DNA of 64,000 nucleotides from Sphingomonas sp. S2-65 (GTDB lineage: Bacteria > Pseudomonadota > Alphaproteobacteria > Sphingomonadales > Sphingomonadaceae), in the NCBI RefSeq assembly GCF_021513175.1, contig NZ_CP090953.1, forward strand, positions 1,111,001 to 1,175,000, read 5' to 3'. The notes beneath the pieces were generated by a model. That model saw only the letters and a list, made by a program, of their open reading frames with translations, ran no database searches and was not told the DNA's origin. How positions within the stretch are numbered: the stretch's first letter is position 1; every line of letters begins with the position of its first letter. Shown piece by piece: positions 9,571 to 19,541 of this stretch. The position numbers and the translations under genes were made by a program.

Positions 9571-10704
9571 TCAGCGCTTCACGATGCGTGGCTCTGCGCC
9601 CTGCCCCTTTTGCGTGTCACGGCCGCCGACACCGAAGGGGGCCTGCGGGTTCCCCGTCGAGCGCATGAGCGCCAGGTGCGCGCTTTGTCCCTCGCGCGTC
9701 TTCGCGTTGGTCACGAGGAAATACCGTCCCTGTCCTAGAGGCTGGATGCCGACATCGGCCTTTTGGTGCCAGCCTCGCACACCGCCGCGATCGCCAATCC
9801 CGTCTTCCACAAGCGGCAGGCGGCGGCCCTGCTCCCATCCGGTGCCCTGGCTGGCCGGCACCCCGATCAGGTCGCCGGACACAGGTTGCGAACGCGCGTC
9901 GACCGCGAACAGGCCGAAATTGGGAAACGCCGGCTTCGCGCCGGGGTACACGCCCATGAACCAACGCTGCAGGCTCTCGTCATAGGCCAGGTTCTGCACG
10001 CCGTAGCGCGTGTTGCCGGTGCGCACGAACACCTTCGCGCGCGGCCTGCCCGGACCGCTCTTGTGCAACTGGGCCTCATCCAGCGGCCGCGCGAAGCGCG
10101 ACCAGTCCGACGCGTCGTACTGCAGCAGCACCTGATGATCGTTGTCGCTGCGTGCGGTGTCGCCGTAGATGCCGTACGCGACCGTCAGATAGTGACGGCC
10201 ATCCGCTCGGCCGAAGGCGGGCCCGAAGGCGACGCCGTCGATGCCCGAACAGCCATAACGGTGCCCGGGCGCGGCATAGTCGCGTGTCACCTCGGGCAGA
10301 TAGACCGCGCGCAGCAGCGCGTGATCGCGCACGCTCATGCCGACGCGGTCGATCCGGCGGGCATCGATGACGGCGATGTAGAACGCGTCCTGCTTGCCAT
10401 ATTCGAGCGAGCCATAGACCCGGCCGTCGGCATCGTTGAAGTCGAGGTCGCCGAGGTGCCCGGTCCAGCCGCTCAGCGTCCCGACCAGGCGCCCCTGGAA
10501 GTCGTATTTGGCGAGCATGTCGGTGAAGCTGTAATAGATGTACCCGCGCTTGCGATCGACTGCGATGCCCTGGACGTGGCCGGACTTGAACGGGCCGGCA
10601 TGCTGCTCGGCCGGGAATGGCGTAGCGGGTGTGGGATCCGCAGCCAGCGGTGCCGCTAGGGTCAGCAACAACGGAAGCAGCCAGGAAGTGCGGGGCATCG
10701 GCAT
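9571..10704 (-). CDS. secreted beta-propeller-like protein of unknown function
   Basis: A 377-residue exported protein with signal peptide MPMPRTSWLLPLLLTLAAPLAA. The body has repeated strand patterns typical of six- or seven-bladed propellers (GHVQGIAVDRKRGYIYYSF, DLDFNDADGRVYGSLEY, QNLAYDESLQRWFMGVY). It is the last gene of a five-gene minus-strand run, 20 bases after the PhoD phosphatase, so it is likely co-expressed with phosphoester-degrading enzymes. It might be a lactonase-like or phytase-like propeller. I do not see the classical phytase metal motifs, so function is left open. Confidence 0.75.
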   Translation of the reverse strand: MPMPRTSWLLPLLLTLAAPLAADPTPATPFPAEQHAGPFKSGHVQGIAVDRKRGYIYYSFTDMLAKYDFQGRLVGTLSGWTGHLGDLDFNDADGRVYGSLEYGKQDAFYIAVIDARRIDRVGMSVRDHALLRAVYLPEVTRDYAAPGHRYGCSGIDGVAFGPAFGRADGRHYLTVAYGIYGDTARSDNDHQVLLQYDASDWSRFARPLDEAQLHKSGPGRPRAKVFVRTGNTRYGVQNLAYDESLQRWFMGVYPGAKPAFPNFGLFAVDARSQPVSGDLIGVPASQGTGWEQGRRLPLVEDGIGDRGGVRGWHQKADVGIQPLGQGRYFLVTNAKTREGQSAHLALMRSTGNPQAPFGVGGRDTQKGQGAEPRIVKR

Positions 10705-10724
10705 GAACTCGCTAGATGAGGGGA

Positions 10725-12353
10725 TCAGGCAGCCAGCACGCGGCGGCCGCGCTCGACATGCATGCGGTGGGTTCCCGAAAGCGCGAGGTCACGCTCCTGG
10801 GTCGTTCGCAGGAACAGCCAGTTGCCCGTCACGCGCCGCGGCGTGACGTCGACCATCATATAGCCGCGCCGGCTGGTATCGGCCCAGTCGAGCTCGGGAT
10901 TGGCGGCGACGAAGCCCGCGGCCGAGACCGCCGGATCGACGCCCAGATCGCCTTCGATGCCTCCCGACGTCACTGCCTGTCCGGCGAACTCGACGCCCGC
11001 AGGCTTGCCACCCTCGACGAGCGAATAGGCCCAGGCATTGTGGCTGTCGCCCGCCAGCATGACGAGGTCGGCATCGGCACGCTGCGCTGCCTGGAGCAGC
11101 CGCGCGCGGGCGGCAGGATAGCCGTCCCAGCGGTCCATCCACATCGGCAGGCCCTGCGCGGCGGCGCGGATGCCGTCGCGATAGCGATCGACAGTGCTCT
11201 TCTTGGTACCCGGCTTGAGCCAATCGACGATCTCGCGCGGCATCACCGTGCGGCCGATGATCGTCCCCATGCCGACCAGCTGCCACGCCGTGGTGCGCGC
11301 GTTCGCCCGCAACGCATGCGCAAGCCAGCTTTCCTGGGTGGTGCCGAGCATCGTCAGCGAAGGATCGCGCCACGGCCCGTCACGGAACGCGGACAGCGCA
11401 TTGGCGTCGCCCGACTTGAAGGCGGCGTTGATGTCGAGCGGTTGGGTGCGGGCGAGCAGGCGCGATTCGGTGCGGTACAGCGTCGCCAGGGTGCCGATCG
11501 GATAGGCCTTCCAGGGCTCGTCCGACACCGGCATCCATTCGCGATAGACCTGCACCGCGGCAGCGCGGCGGATGTTCCAGTCGCCTTCGGTCGCGGGCTG
11601 ATGGTTGGCGGCGCCACCCTCCCAGCTGTCGTTCGCGGACTCATGATCGTCCCACAGCGCCACCATCGGCGCGACCTGATGCAGCCGCTGCAGGTCGGGA
11701 TCGGCGCGATAGCAGGCATAGCGCATCCGATAATCGGCGAGCGCGAGGATCTCGTGATCGGGGGCGAGCCCGCGCCCGGCGATCGACTTGTCCGGGTTCA
11801 CCGTCGCGGTGCCGTTCTCGTAGATATAGTCGCCGACATGCAGCCACAGGTCGAGATCGTCGCGCGCCGCGGCATGGCCATACGCGTTGAACCGGCCATA
11901 AGGCAGGTTGGAGCAGGAAAAGACCGCAAGGCCGAAGCTGCGCACGTGGCCTACCGGCAGCGTCTTCGTCCGGCCGACGGGCGACTTGCTGCCGTCGGGA
12001 GCGATGAAGCGATAATAATAGACGGTGCCCGGTCGCAGGCCGTCGACGGTGATCTTGGCAGTCCAGTCGCGATACCCGCCGGTGCGGATCGTGCCGGCGG
12101 GGATCGGCCGGCTGAACTCTGCATCAAGCGACACCTCGGCCTCGAGCCGCACGCTGTCTACGCCGCCGCGGGGCACATAGCGCGTCCACAGCAGCATCGA
12201 GTCCGCCGCGGGTTCGCCGCTCGCCACGCTATGGGTGAAACCCTGCGCGCCGAGCATTTGCGCGGCGAGCGCCTGCCCTCCGGGGACCAGCAGCGCGCCG
12301 AGCCCAAGCCCCGCGCCGAGCACCAGCCCGCGGCGATTGATCATAAGAGCCAT
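10725..12353 (-). CDS. phoD: alkaline phosphatase/phosphodiesterase, PhoD family
   Basis: The 542-residue protein begins with a Tat-type leader (NRRGLVLGAGLGLGALL) and a short N-terminal PhoD beta domain (FTHSVASGEPAADSMLLWTRYVP). Metallophosphatase motifs follow: FSCSN (metal Cys), HVGDYIYENG, LWDDHE and LAGDSHNAW, all conserved in PhoD (Ca/Fe-dependent). Start 12353 (MALMINRRG) fits the leader; the upstream frame reaches 12410 inside the 3' end of the preceding receptor gene. PhoD releases phosphate from mono- and diesters in the periplasm or outside. Position directly after a TonB receptor suggests coupled uptake and hydrolysis. Confidence 0.92.
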   Translation of the reverse strand: MALMINRRGLVLGAGLGLGALLVPGGQALAAQMLGAQGFTHSVASGEPAADSMLLWTRYVPRGGVDSVRLEAEVSLDAEFSRPIPAGTIRTGGYRDWTAKITVDGLRPGTVYYYRFIAPDGSKSPVGRTKTLPVGHVRSFGLAVFSCSNLPYGRFNAYGHAAARDDLDLWLHVGDYIYENGTATVNPDKSIAGRGLAPDHEILALADYRMRYACYRADPDLQRLHQVAPMVALWDDHESANDSWEGGAANHQPATEGDWNIRRAAAVQVYREWMPVSDEPWKAYPIGTLATLYRTESRLLARTQPLDINAAFKSGDANALSAFRDGPWRDPSLTMLGTTQESWLAHALRANARTTAWQLVGMGTIIGRTVMPREIVDWLKPGTKKSTVDRYRDGIRAAAQGLPMWMDRWDGYPAARARLLQAAQRADADLVMLAGDSHNAWAYSLVEGGKPAGVEFAGQAVTSGGIEGDLGVDPAVSAAGFVAANPELDWADTSRRGYMMVDVTPRRVTGNWLFLRTTQERDLALSGTHRMHVERGRRVLAA

Positions 12354-12379
12354 GACATCGTCTTTCGAAAAAGGGCAGG

Positions 12380-15300
12380 TCAGAAGGCGGCCTTCAGGCC
12401 GACATTCCACATCGATCCGTACACCGTGTACGAGCGCACCCGGCTGCGCTCGTTCGAGTAGATGATGTCGGGTGAGTTGAAGATGTTGCGTCCGGCGATC
12501 AGCAGCTCGAAGTTCTTGTCGATCTTGTAGGCCAGGCTCAGGTTCCAGAGCGCGCGATCGGTGTGATAGAGAATGCCGTTATTGGCGGTCGTCGGCGTGT
12601 TGCTCAGCGCGCTGACGCGGTACTTGGACTGCCAGTTGCCGGTCAGCTGCGCGTCGAAGCCGGCAAGGCTGTAGCGGACACCCCAGTTCGCCGACTGCTT
12701 GGGCAGGTTCACGCGCTCGCCATCGGGATCGACGAACGTCGCCGAGCCGCGCAGGCCGAGCCCCTTGAGCACGCCCGGCAGGAAGGTCAGCTGCTGGTCA
12801 TATTCAACGACCACGCCGTTGTTGGTGCTGGTGCCGGGCAGGTTCTGCGCGCTGCGGAAGATGTAGCCGGCATATTCGTTGGGGTCGAAGCCGACCGCCG
12901 CGGGATCGACTTCGATGCCCGTGACCTGCATGTCCTTGATGTCGAGCTTGTAATAGGAAATGCCGAGGATGCCCGAGGGCTCCAGGAAGTATTGCAGGCT
13001 GGCGAAGTATTTTACCGACTGCTCGGGCTTGAGCAGCGGGTTCGGGACGGTCACGGTCTGCGCGTCGTCGTTGATCGAAACGACGCCGCCGAGATTGCCA
13101 TAATCGGGGCGAAGGATCGACTGGCTGAACGAGACCTGCCCGACCAGGCGGTCGGTGAAGTCGTACTTCAGTCCGCCGCTCAGGAACCAGTTTTCGTACT
13201 TGCCCTTGCGGGTGCCGAAGGCGCCATTGTTGTACTTGTACAGCAGCCCCGCCACGGTGGCCGAGTTGAATCCGGCGGCGCGAACCTCGGCTTCCGAACG
13301 GATGTCGGCGATCTGCGCCTCGGTACGCGTATTCTCATAGCGCAGGCCGAGGTCGAACTTGGCGCGGCCCGCCTGGCCCTGCACCTCGGCATAAGCCGAC
13401 GCGATGGTTTCCTTGACGCGCTTGCTGTTGTCGAGGTCGCGCTGGAGGTTTCCGATCGTGTCCGGTACGAAATATTCGGGGTGCGCCTTGTAGATGTCGT
13501 AGACGGCATAGTTGCTGTCGGCGCGCCAGTTCTGCGCGTTAAGGTTGCCCGCGTCGAAGCCGATGATCTCGAACTTGTATCGCTGGGTGGCGGGGATCAC
13601 CGCTTCCAGCGCGCGCTGGGTGAGGTCGCCGGTCGGGCCGACATATTGGAACTGGTCGTAGGCGCCCTCGTCGGTGGTCCACTCGTTGATGCGAGCGCCT
13701 GCGCCGGCCATGAACGAGACCGGCACGGTGCCGAGATAGGCCTTCTTCGTCAGGTCGAGATTGCCGCCATACATCTCGTTGCGCGCGTCGGATTGCGAGG
13801 TGCGGATGTTGTTGCCGATATCGTCGTCGCGATTGTAGCTGGTCGGATCGCCCCAGGGCCGGCCGGCGGTCTGCGCCAGCGTCCATTCGTTCGAGCTTTC
13901 CGAGGCACGGTCGAGCGTGAAGCCGATCCGCGTCAGCCGGCTGTCGGTCCGCGAAAAGAAACCCTTGTCGTTGTCGCGGAAGTTGAACTCCGAGCTCGAA
14001 TAGCTGGCGCGGGCGAGGGCTTCGAAGCTGTCGTCCTTATATTCCAGCTTGGGCGCGATCAGCATCGCCGGGGTGCCGGCATAACGGTGCGAATATTGGG
14101 TGTGCAGGCGCGTATTGGTCAGGTTCGGCGCGACGACGATGTGCGTCGGAGTCGAATCAGCCGAGGCGTAGGAGCGCGTCGTCGTGCCGAAGATCAGATA
14201 GGTGTATTGGTTGAAATATTCGACTTCGTAGAACGAATAGGTGCCGTGCAGCGACAGCGTCAGCGCGTCGCTGGCCTTATAGTCCAGATTCAGATTGGCG
14301 GCGGTGCGGCTGGTTTCCTTGGGGCCCGGGCGCCACATGACCTGATACGGCAGGACGCGCCCGTCGGCGAGGTATGACCAGTCGGTCTGGATGCGGTCCT
14401 GCTGGACGAAATTGGCGTTGTAGCTGGCGTTGAAGGCGATGCCGAGCGTGCCGTCGAGAAAGACGTCACCATAGCCGAACGAGACCGAGGGCTTGATCGT
14501 GGCGTGCTTGCGATCGTCGGGCAGATAGATCGGCGAAAGGCTCGAATCCGAAGTGCCGATGCCGCCGACCTGCAGGCGCAGCGTCCGCCCCTTGCGCTGG
14601 AACGCGTATTTTGAACGCAGGTTGATCGACCCGCCCGGAGCATCGGCATCCATCCGTGCGGTCAGCGTGTTGTTGAGCTCGATCGATTCGATGCCGGTGA
14701 TCGACATCTGCTCGAACGAGTTCTCGCGGCCATTGTTGTTGTTCGACGTGGCGGTCGCCATGCGCTCGCCATCGGTGGTGAAGGTCGAATATTTCGGATC
14801 GAGGCCGCCGATGCGCACCCTGGTGGCGTCGACTTCGGTATAATCGAGCGAGATGCCCGGCATCTGCTTCATGAACTCGCCGACATCGCCCATCGTCAGC
14901 AGGCCGTAATTGTCGGCGGCGACGACCGTCTTGGCGTTGGTCGCGGCGCGGCGTTCCATGATCGCCGCGGCCTGACCGTTGCGGATCGCAGTGATGGTGA
15001 CCGAATTCTCACCCTCGGTCCCGACGCCGTCGAGCGACTGGGCGGAGAGGCGGAAGTCGAGCGTGGCGGTCTCACCCGGAACCACCGTCGCGGTCATCAC
15101 CTGCTCGGCCAGTCCGGTGTAGCGCACGACGATGCGCACCTCGCCCGCGGGCAGGTTGCCCAGGCGGAAGACACCGCCCTCCTCCGAATAGGTCACGGCA
15201 CTGGCCCCCGCCACGCGCACTTCGGCATTGCGGACATAGTCGCCGGTGACGGTGTTGAACACCGTGCCACGGACGCTGCCTTCGCCACGCGCCTGCTCAG

Positions 15301-15412
15301 CGGCTGCGCCGGCCGACGGCCCCTCGGCCTGGGCCTGCGCGTGTACGGGTACGGCATGGGCGAAGGCGATTGCCGCCGCGCCGCTGCAAAGAAGGAACTG
15401 CCGATACGTCAT
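12380..15412 (-). CDS. TonB-dependent receptor with carboxypeptidase-regulatory-like domain
   Basis: 1010 residues: signal peptide to VHAQ (about residue 25), a carboxypeptidase-regulatory-like beta-sandwich at about 45-125 (VRGTVFNTVTGDYVRNAEVRV), a plug with LTMGDVGEFMKQMPGISLD and VRIGGLDPKYSTF, and a large barrel ending WNVGLKAAF. This SusC-like architecture is common in receptors for large organic substrates. It lies 66 bases after the phosphoesterase gene and 26 bases before phoD, within one run of five minus-strand genes. It probably imports the phosphorylated compound that these enzymes process, or products of it. Substrate identity is inference. Confidence 0.9.
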   Translation of the reverse strand: MTYRQFLLCSGAAAIAFAHAVPVHAQAQAEGPSAGAAAEQARGEGSVRGTVFNTVTGDYVRNAEVRVAGASAVTYSEEGGVFRLGNLPAGEVRIVVRYTGLAEQVMTATVVPGETATLDFRLSAQSLDGVGTEGENSVTITAIRNGQAAAIMERRAATNAKTVVAADNYGLLTMGDVGEFMKQMPGISLDYTEVDATRVRIGGLDPKYSTFTTDGERMATATSNNNNGRENSFEQMSITGIESIELNNTLTARMDADAPGGSINLRSKYAFQRKGRTLRLQVGGIGTSDSSLSPIYLPDDRKHATIKPSVSFGYGDVFLDGTLGIAFNASYNANFVQQDRIQTDWSYLADGRVLPYQVMWRPGPKETSRTAANLNLDYKASDALTLSLHGTYSFYEVEYFNQYTYLIFGTTTRSYASADSTPTHIVVAPNLTNTRLHTQYSHRYAGTPAMLIAPKLEYKDDSFEALARASYSSSEFNFRDNDKGFFSRTDSRLTRIGFTLDRASESSNEWTLAQTAGRPWGDPTSYNRDDDIGNNIRTSQSDARNEMYGGNLDLTKKAYLGTVPVSFMAGAGARINEWTTDEGAYDQFQYVGPTGDLTQRALEAVIPATQRYKFEIIGFDAGNLNAQNWRADSNYAVYDIYKAHPEYFVPDTIGNLQRDLDNSKRVKETIASAYAEVQGQAGRAKFDLGLRYENTRTEAQIADIRSEAEVRAAGFNSATVAGLLYKYNNGAFGTRKGKYENWFLSGGLKYDFTDRLVGQVSFSQSILRPDYGNLGGVVSINDDAQTVTVPNPLLKPEQSVKYFASLQYFLEPSGILGISYYKLDIKDMQVTGIEVDPAAVGFDPNEYAGYIFRSAQNLPGTSTNNGVVVEYDQQLTFLPGVLKGLGLRGSATFVDPDGERVNLPKQSANWGVRYSLAGFDAQLTGNWQSKYRVSALSNTPTTANNGILYHTDRALWNLSLAYKIDKNFELLIAGRNIFNSPDIIYSNERSRVRSYTVYGSMWNVGLKAAF

Positions 15413-15478
15413 GGATACCCCCTGAGAAGCCGCGCCTGGGCGCGGGCCGGATTTGAACTTGCGTGAAAAGGTGGCCGG

Positions 15479-16912
15479 TCAGCCGATGCGGTGGCGTGCG
15501 CCGCGTTCCTGCACCGGCGGCAGCTGCTCCTCGAGCAGCGGCGGCGGCTCGAGATGCCCTTTGGCGTGGCGGCCGCGATGCAACAGTCCGGCGGTGCTCG
15601 GCAGCTGCGGCAATCGCGCGGGCGGCGCGCCGAAGCGGAACGCCGCGGTCAGGTCGCCGAAGCTACGGCGGCGCCAGGGCGAGATGTTGGGCTCGCGCAC
15701 GCCGGTGACCTGTTCGAGGAACTGCAGCACCGACGTGTGGTCGAAATTCTGGCTGCACACCCACCCGCCCGCGGTCCAGGGCGAGATGATGATCGCCGGC
15801 ACGCGGAAGCCGGCGCCGATCGGCACGCCGTTCACGAATTCGTGCGGGGTGCCCTCGGGTGCCACGGGCGGCGCGACATGGTCGAACAGCCCGTCATTCT
15901 CGTCATAATTGAGGATGAACGCAGTCTTCGCCCACACATCGGGATTCGCGGCGAGCGCGTCGAGCTTGGCGGCGATGAACTCGGCGCCGGCGGACGGAAT
16001 CGAGTTGTGCGGATGCTCCGACGCCTCGTTGCTCGGGCACAGCCAAGTCACGGCGGGCAGCCGATCGTGCATCACATCCCATTCGAACTCGCCGTCCGAC
16101 GCGGCGGGCATGCCCTTGAGCCGCAGCGGCGACTGTGGCCCTGCGTCCATGAACTGGCTGAACAGCCGCAGCACGTTGAAGCCGGTGCCATCATCGGCGT
16201 GCTGGTAAACCTTCCAGCTGACGCCGGCGGCTTCCAGCCGCTCCGCATAGGTCGTCCAGCGCAGACCTTCCTTGGGCGTCTTCTGCGTGGTGTGCGGACC
16301 GCCGGCCAGCCCCTCCGGGTCGATGGTGCCGGTGAGATAATAAAGCCGGTTGGGCCGGGTCGAGCTCAGCACCGAGCAATGATAGCCGTCGCAGATGGTG
16401 AAGGCGTCGGCGAGCGCGTGGTGGAACGGGATGTCCTGCCGCTTGAAATAGCCCATCGTATAGGGCCCATGCTCGCCATCGGCTGCGCGGTGCGCGGGCA
16501 GCCAATTGTCCATCCTGCCGCCGTTCCACGCCGCGTGCTGCGTCGCCCAGGCATGGCTGGTCGACGGGATCAGCTCGGCGCTGTCGCGGGTGTCGAGGTG
16601 GAAGGGCAGCATATAGCCGTCGGGATGCTGCGCGTCGGGCTGGTGGAAGACGCTCCGCCCACTCGCCAGCGTCATCGCCTTGGGGTCGCCGAAGCCGCGG
16701 ACCCCCGGCAGCGTGCCGAAATAATGATCGAACGAACGGTTCTCGAGCATCAGCATCACGACATGCTTGATGTCGCGGATCGATCCGCTGCGCCGCGGCG
16801 CGTGCGCGAGTGCCTTGCGGACATTGGGCGGCATCAGCGTGGCCCCAGCCGAGAAAGCGAGGCCCTGTGCGGTGCGCTGCAACAGGCGGCGGCGAGTGAA
16901 GCTGGTCATCAC
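15479..16912 (-). CDS. Tat-exported phospholipase C/acid phosphatase-type phosphoesterase
   Basis: A 477-residue member of the PlcC/AcpA phosphoesterase family. The leader is twin-arginine type (SFTRRRLLQRTAQGLAFSAGA). The signature HVVMLMLENRSFDHYFGTL (about residues 49-67) is intact, as are the downstream LNYDENDGLFDHVAPP and GFRVPAIIISPW motifs. Classical Plc proteins carry two more C-terminal domains (DUF756) and are near 700 residues. This one stops after the catalytic domain plus a short Pro/Arg-rich tail, like the short alkaline-phosphatase-type members. Seven bases separate it from the upstream TonB receptor gene, so the two form an operon. Confidence 0.88.
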   Translation of the reverse strand: MMTSFTRRRLLQRTAQGLAFSAGATLMPPNVRKALAHAPRRSGSIRDIKHVVMLMLENRSFDHYFGTLPGVRGFGDPKAMTLASGRSVFHQPDAQHPDGYMLPFHLDTRDSAELIPSTSHAWATQHAAWNGGRMDNWLPAHRAADGEHGPYTMGYFKRQDIPFHHALADAFTICDGYHCSVLSSTRPNRLYYLTGTIDPEGLAGGPHTTQKTPKEGLRWTTYAERLEAAGVSWKVYQHADDGTGFNVLRLFSQFMDAGPQSPLRLKGMPAASDGEFEWDVMHDRLPAVTWLCPSNEASEHPHNSIPSAGAEFIAAKLDALAANPDVWAKTAFILNYDENDGLFDHVAPPVAPEGTPHEFVNGVPIGAGFRVPAIIISPWTAGGWVCSQNFDHTSVLQFLEQVTGVREPNISPWRRRSFGDLTAAFRFGAPPARLPQLPSTAGLLHRGRHAKGHLEPPPLLEEQLPPVQERGARHRIG

Positions 16913-16919
16913 GCCACCC

Positions 16920-19541
16920 TCAGTTCTTGAACACGATGCCGGCGAAGAACTTGCGGTCCTGGGTCAGTGTATACCGCTCGGAGAAATAGCCGTGCATCAT
17001 GCTGTAATCGTTGCCGAGCAGGTTGTTCGCTTCGAGCTTGACGATCACGCGCTCGGTGATCGGCAGCCGCAGCGACGCGTCCATCTGCCCGCGCGCCTTG
17101 AGCACGTAATCGGCATAAGGCTGGGCATTGACGGTGTTGAGGTTCTTGTCGGCCCAGCGATAGGCGACGCGCAGCTCGCCATCGCCGGGAAGCTTGAAAT
17201 AGGTGCTGGCGTTGATCACCCAGTCGGGCTGGAACAGCAGGTTGTCGCGTTCGATGGTGTTGCCGCCCGAGACATAGGACATGTGCGCCCACATCCGCGC
17301 GACGTTGAACGACACGCCCATCTTGTTGCGCAGCGGGCCCGGCAGCCAGGCGATGTCATTGTCGATGAACTGGAGCTCGATGCCCTTGAGCGACGCGCTG
17401 GTCGCGTTGAGCGGGGTGGTCACGTCATAGAGTATGCCGCCGCGATCCTGCGTGGTGCGCAGCTCGAAGATCTCGTCGTCGATCTTCTTGTAGAAGCCGC
17501 TGAGCGCGACCAGCCCGTCTCCGCCGTTGAAATATTGCTCGAGCGCCAGGTCGAAATTGTCGGCCTTGCGCGGACGAAGGTCCGGATTGCCCTTGGTGAT
17601 CGTCAGGCTCTCGTTGTTGACGAGTTCGGCCTGGGCGATGTCGCTGAACGCGGGACGGCCGAGCGACTTCGAATAGGCCGCGCGCAGGCGCAGCGTATCC
17701 GAGAAGTCCTGCGTGACGCTGACCGACGGCAGCGCATAGCGATAGCCGCCGTCATAGCGCTGCTCGGTGCCGTTGAAGACGGTGCCCACCCGTTGCGGGA
17801 CCTTCGCCCGATAATCGACATCCTCGATCCGGACCCCGGCGATGATCCGGGTGCGGTCGGCCGCGAACATCGCATTGGCGTAGCCGGCGAGGATCGACTC
17901 GCGATAACCATAGTCGCTGGCGAAGGAGGCGCTGGCGCTCGACGCGGGGTTGACCGCCAGCGACGGCTTCACCTGCGCGTTGAACTTGGCGAGGTCGACA
18001 TAGACCGTCTGATAGGGGAAGCCGAACGAGGCGTTCCCGGGCACGAAGCCGATCGCGCCGATCGCGCTCGCCGGAACGACATAGTTGGTGGTGGTCATGT
18101 CGCGCGCTGCGTCCACTGTGCGGAAATCCACGCCGGCGGCGAAGCCGAGGCCCAGGCTGTCGCTCGAGTAATTGTGGCGAAGGTCGCCGCGGCCTTCCCA
18201 GGATTCGAAGTCGGCGGCGTTGGTGCTGTCGGCTGCGGAATAGGCGCGGTAATTGGCCAGGTTGACCATGTCGGCCGGGTTCGAGAATTCGAACGTCGGC
18301 CGCGGCTTGCTCATGTCGAAGGTCACGAAGTCGGCGGCGGGGCTGTAGGTGTAGGCGGCGCCAAGATCGGTGTTGTCGAACGTGCTCAGGCCATAAGCGC
18401 CGCGTAGTTCGAGCACGGTGGCGGGATCGATTTCCCACCGGGTCTTGAGGATGGCACCGCGGGATTCGGTCGCGAACCGGTCATAGTTCACGAAGGGGCG
18501 GATCACGCCGATCTTCATCCGCGCAACGTTGGGGCTCGAATAAACCGGGCTGGCGATGCTGTCGACGCGGTAGTCGTTGAGGGTCTGATCCTCGTCCTGG
18601 CGATAATCGAACGCCGAAGCCGAGAGCGTCACGTTGGGCGCCGCGCGATATTCGAGGCCCAGATAGCCGCCATAGAGCTTGCGGAACTTGGTATAGTTCA
18701 GCGTACGCACGCGGTTCGGCATCGCGGCGTTGCCGTCCCAGTCGGACAGATCTTCCTTCGCGGGCCGGCCCGCTGCGGTCAGATAGGTGCGCGCGTTGAT
18801 GTTGGGCTTCGACGCGGTCCAGGATTCTTGGGTGTAGCTTGCGCTCGCCACCACGCCGAACTGATCCTGCGCACCGAAACGCTGGACGATCAGCCCCTTG
18901 ATGCTGCCGCCGAACTTGGTGTCGGCATAGTCGCCCAGCGCATTGCGCGTATCCACGTCGGTCGAGCTCGGCCGGTATTCCACGCGCGCGTCGAGGTTCC
19001 ACTGATTGCGCCCGTCGAGCGCGCTGTAGGGAACGATATTGGTAGCGCCGCCGATCACGCCACCGTCGAGGTCGGCGGTGAAGGTCTTGTAGACCTGCGT
19101 GGTCTGCGCGACCTGGGTGGGGATCAGCGCCAGGTCGACGCGGCGGCTGCCGGCGCCGTCATTCGAGGCGGAGAACATGCCGATGCCGTCGAACGAGACG
19201 AAGTTCAGGTCGGGCGAGATGCCGCGGATCGACATGTATTTGGCGGTCTGCTCGCCATACAGCGTCTGCATGTCGTTGACGCCGGGCAGGCGGATCAACG
19301 CCTCGGCCAGCGTCTCATCGGCGAGGTCGCCGGTATCGTCCTGCCCGATCGAGTCGACGATCCCCAGCGCCTTGCGACGCTGCGAAATGGTCTCCTGGTT
19401 GCGCAGCGCGCTGCCCGTGACGACGACTTCGCCATCATCGGTCGAGTCCGGTGGGGAAGCGACCTGCGCCGCAGCCGGGAAAGCCATGGCGAGCGCCAAT
19501 GCGCCAAGCGACGCGAAACCCATTCGATCCTGAAACGACAC
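16920..19541 (-). CDS. TonB-dependent outer-membrane receptor
   Basis: 873 residues with signal peptide ending PAAAQ (about residue 26), TonB-box-like GEVVVTGSAL, plug motifs LADETLAEALIRLPGV and MSIRGISPDLNFVSFDG, and a barrel ending with FFAGIVFKN. It is of the TIGR01782-like Xanthomonas/Caulobacter type. It is the first gene of a five-gene minus-strand run (receptor, phosphoesterase, receptor, PhoD, propeller-like protein) and is divergent from a FecI/FecR/STN-receptor set. Two receptors plus two phosphoesterases argue for uptake of organic phosphate compounds. Confidence 0.9.
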   Translation of the reverse strand: MSFQDRMGFASLGALALAMAFPAAAQVASPPDSTDDGEVVVTGSALRNQETISQRRKALGIVDSIGQDDTGDLADETLAEALIRLPGVNDMQTLYGEQTAKYMSIRGISPDLNFVSFDGIGMFSASNDGAGSRRVDLALIPTQVAQTTQVYKTFTADLDGGVIGGATNIVPYSALDGRNQWNLDARVEYRPSSTDVDTRNALGDYADTKFGGSIKGLIVQRFGAQDQFGVVASASYTQESWTASKPNINARTYLTAAGRPAKEDLSDWDGNAAMPNRVRTLNYTKFRKLYGGYLGLEYRAAPNVTLSASAFDYRQDEDQTLNDYRVDSIASPVYSSPNVARMKIGVIRPFVNYDRFATESRGAILKTRWEIDPATVLELRGAYGLSTFDNTDLGAAYTYSPAADFVTFDMSKPRPTFEFSNPADMVNLANYRAYSAADSTNAADFESWEGRGDLRHNYSSDSLGLGFAAGVDFRTVDAARDMTTTNYVVPASAIGAIGFVPGNASFGFPYQTVYVDLAKFNAQVKPSLAVNPASSASASFASDYGYRESILAGYANAMFAADRTRIIAGVRIEDVDYRAKVPQRVGTVFNGTEQRYDGGYRYALPSVSVTQDFSDTLRLRAAYSKSLGRPAFSDIAQAELVNNESLTITKGNPDLRPRKADNFDLALEQYFNGGDGLVALSGFYKKIDDEIFELRTTQDRGGILYDVTTPLNATSASLKGIELQFIDNDIAWLPGPLRNKMGVSFNVARMWAHMSYVSGGNTIERDNLLFQPDWVINASTYFKLPGDGELRVAYRWADKNLNTVNAQPYADYVLKARGQMDASLRLPITERVIVKLEANNLLGNDYSMMHGYFSERYTLTQDRKFFAGIVFKN

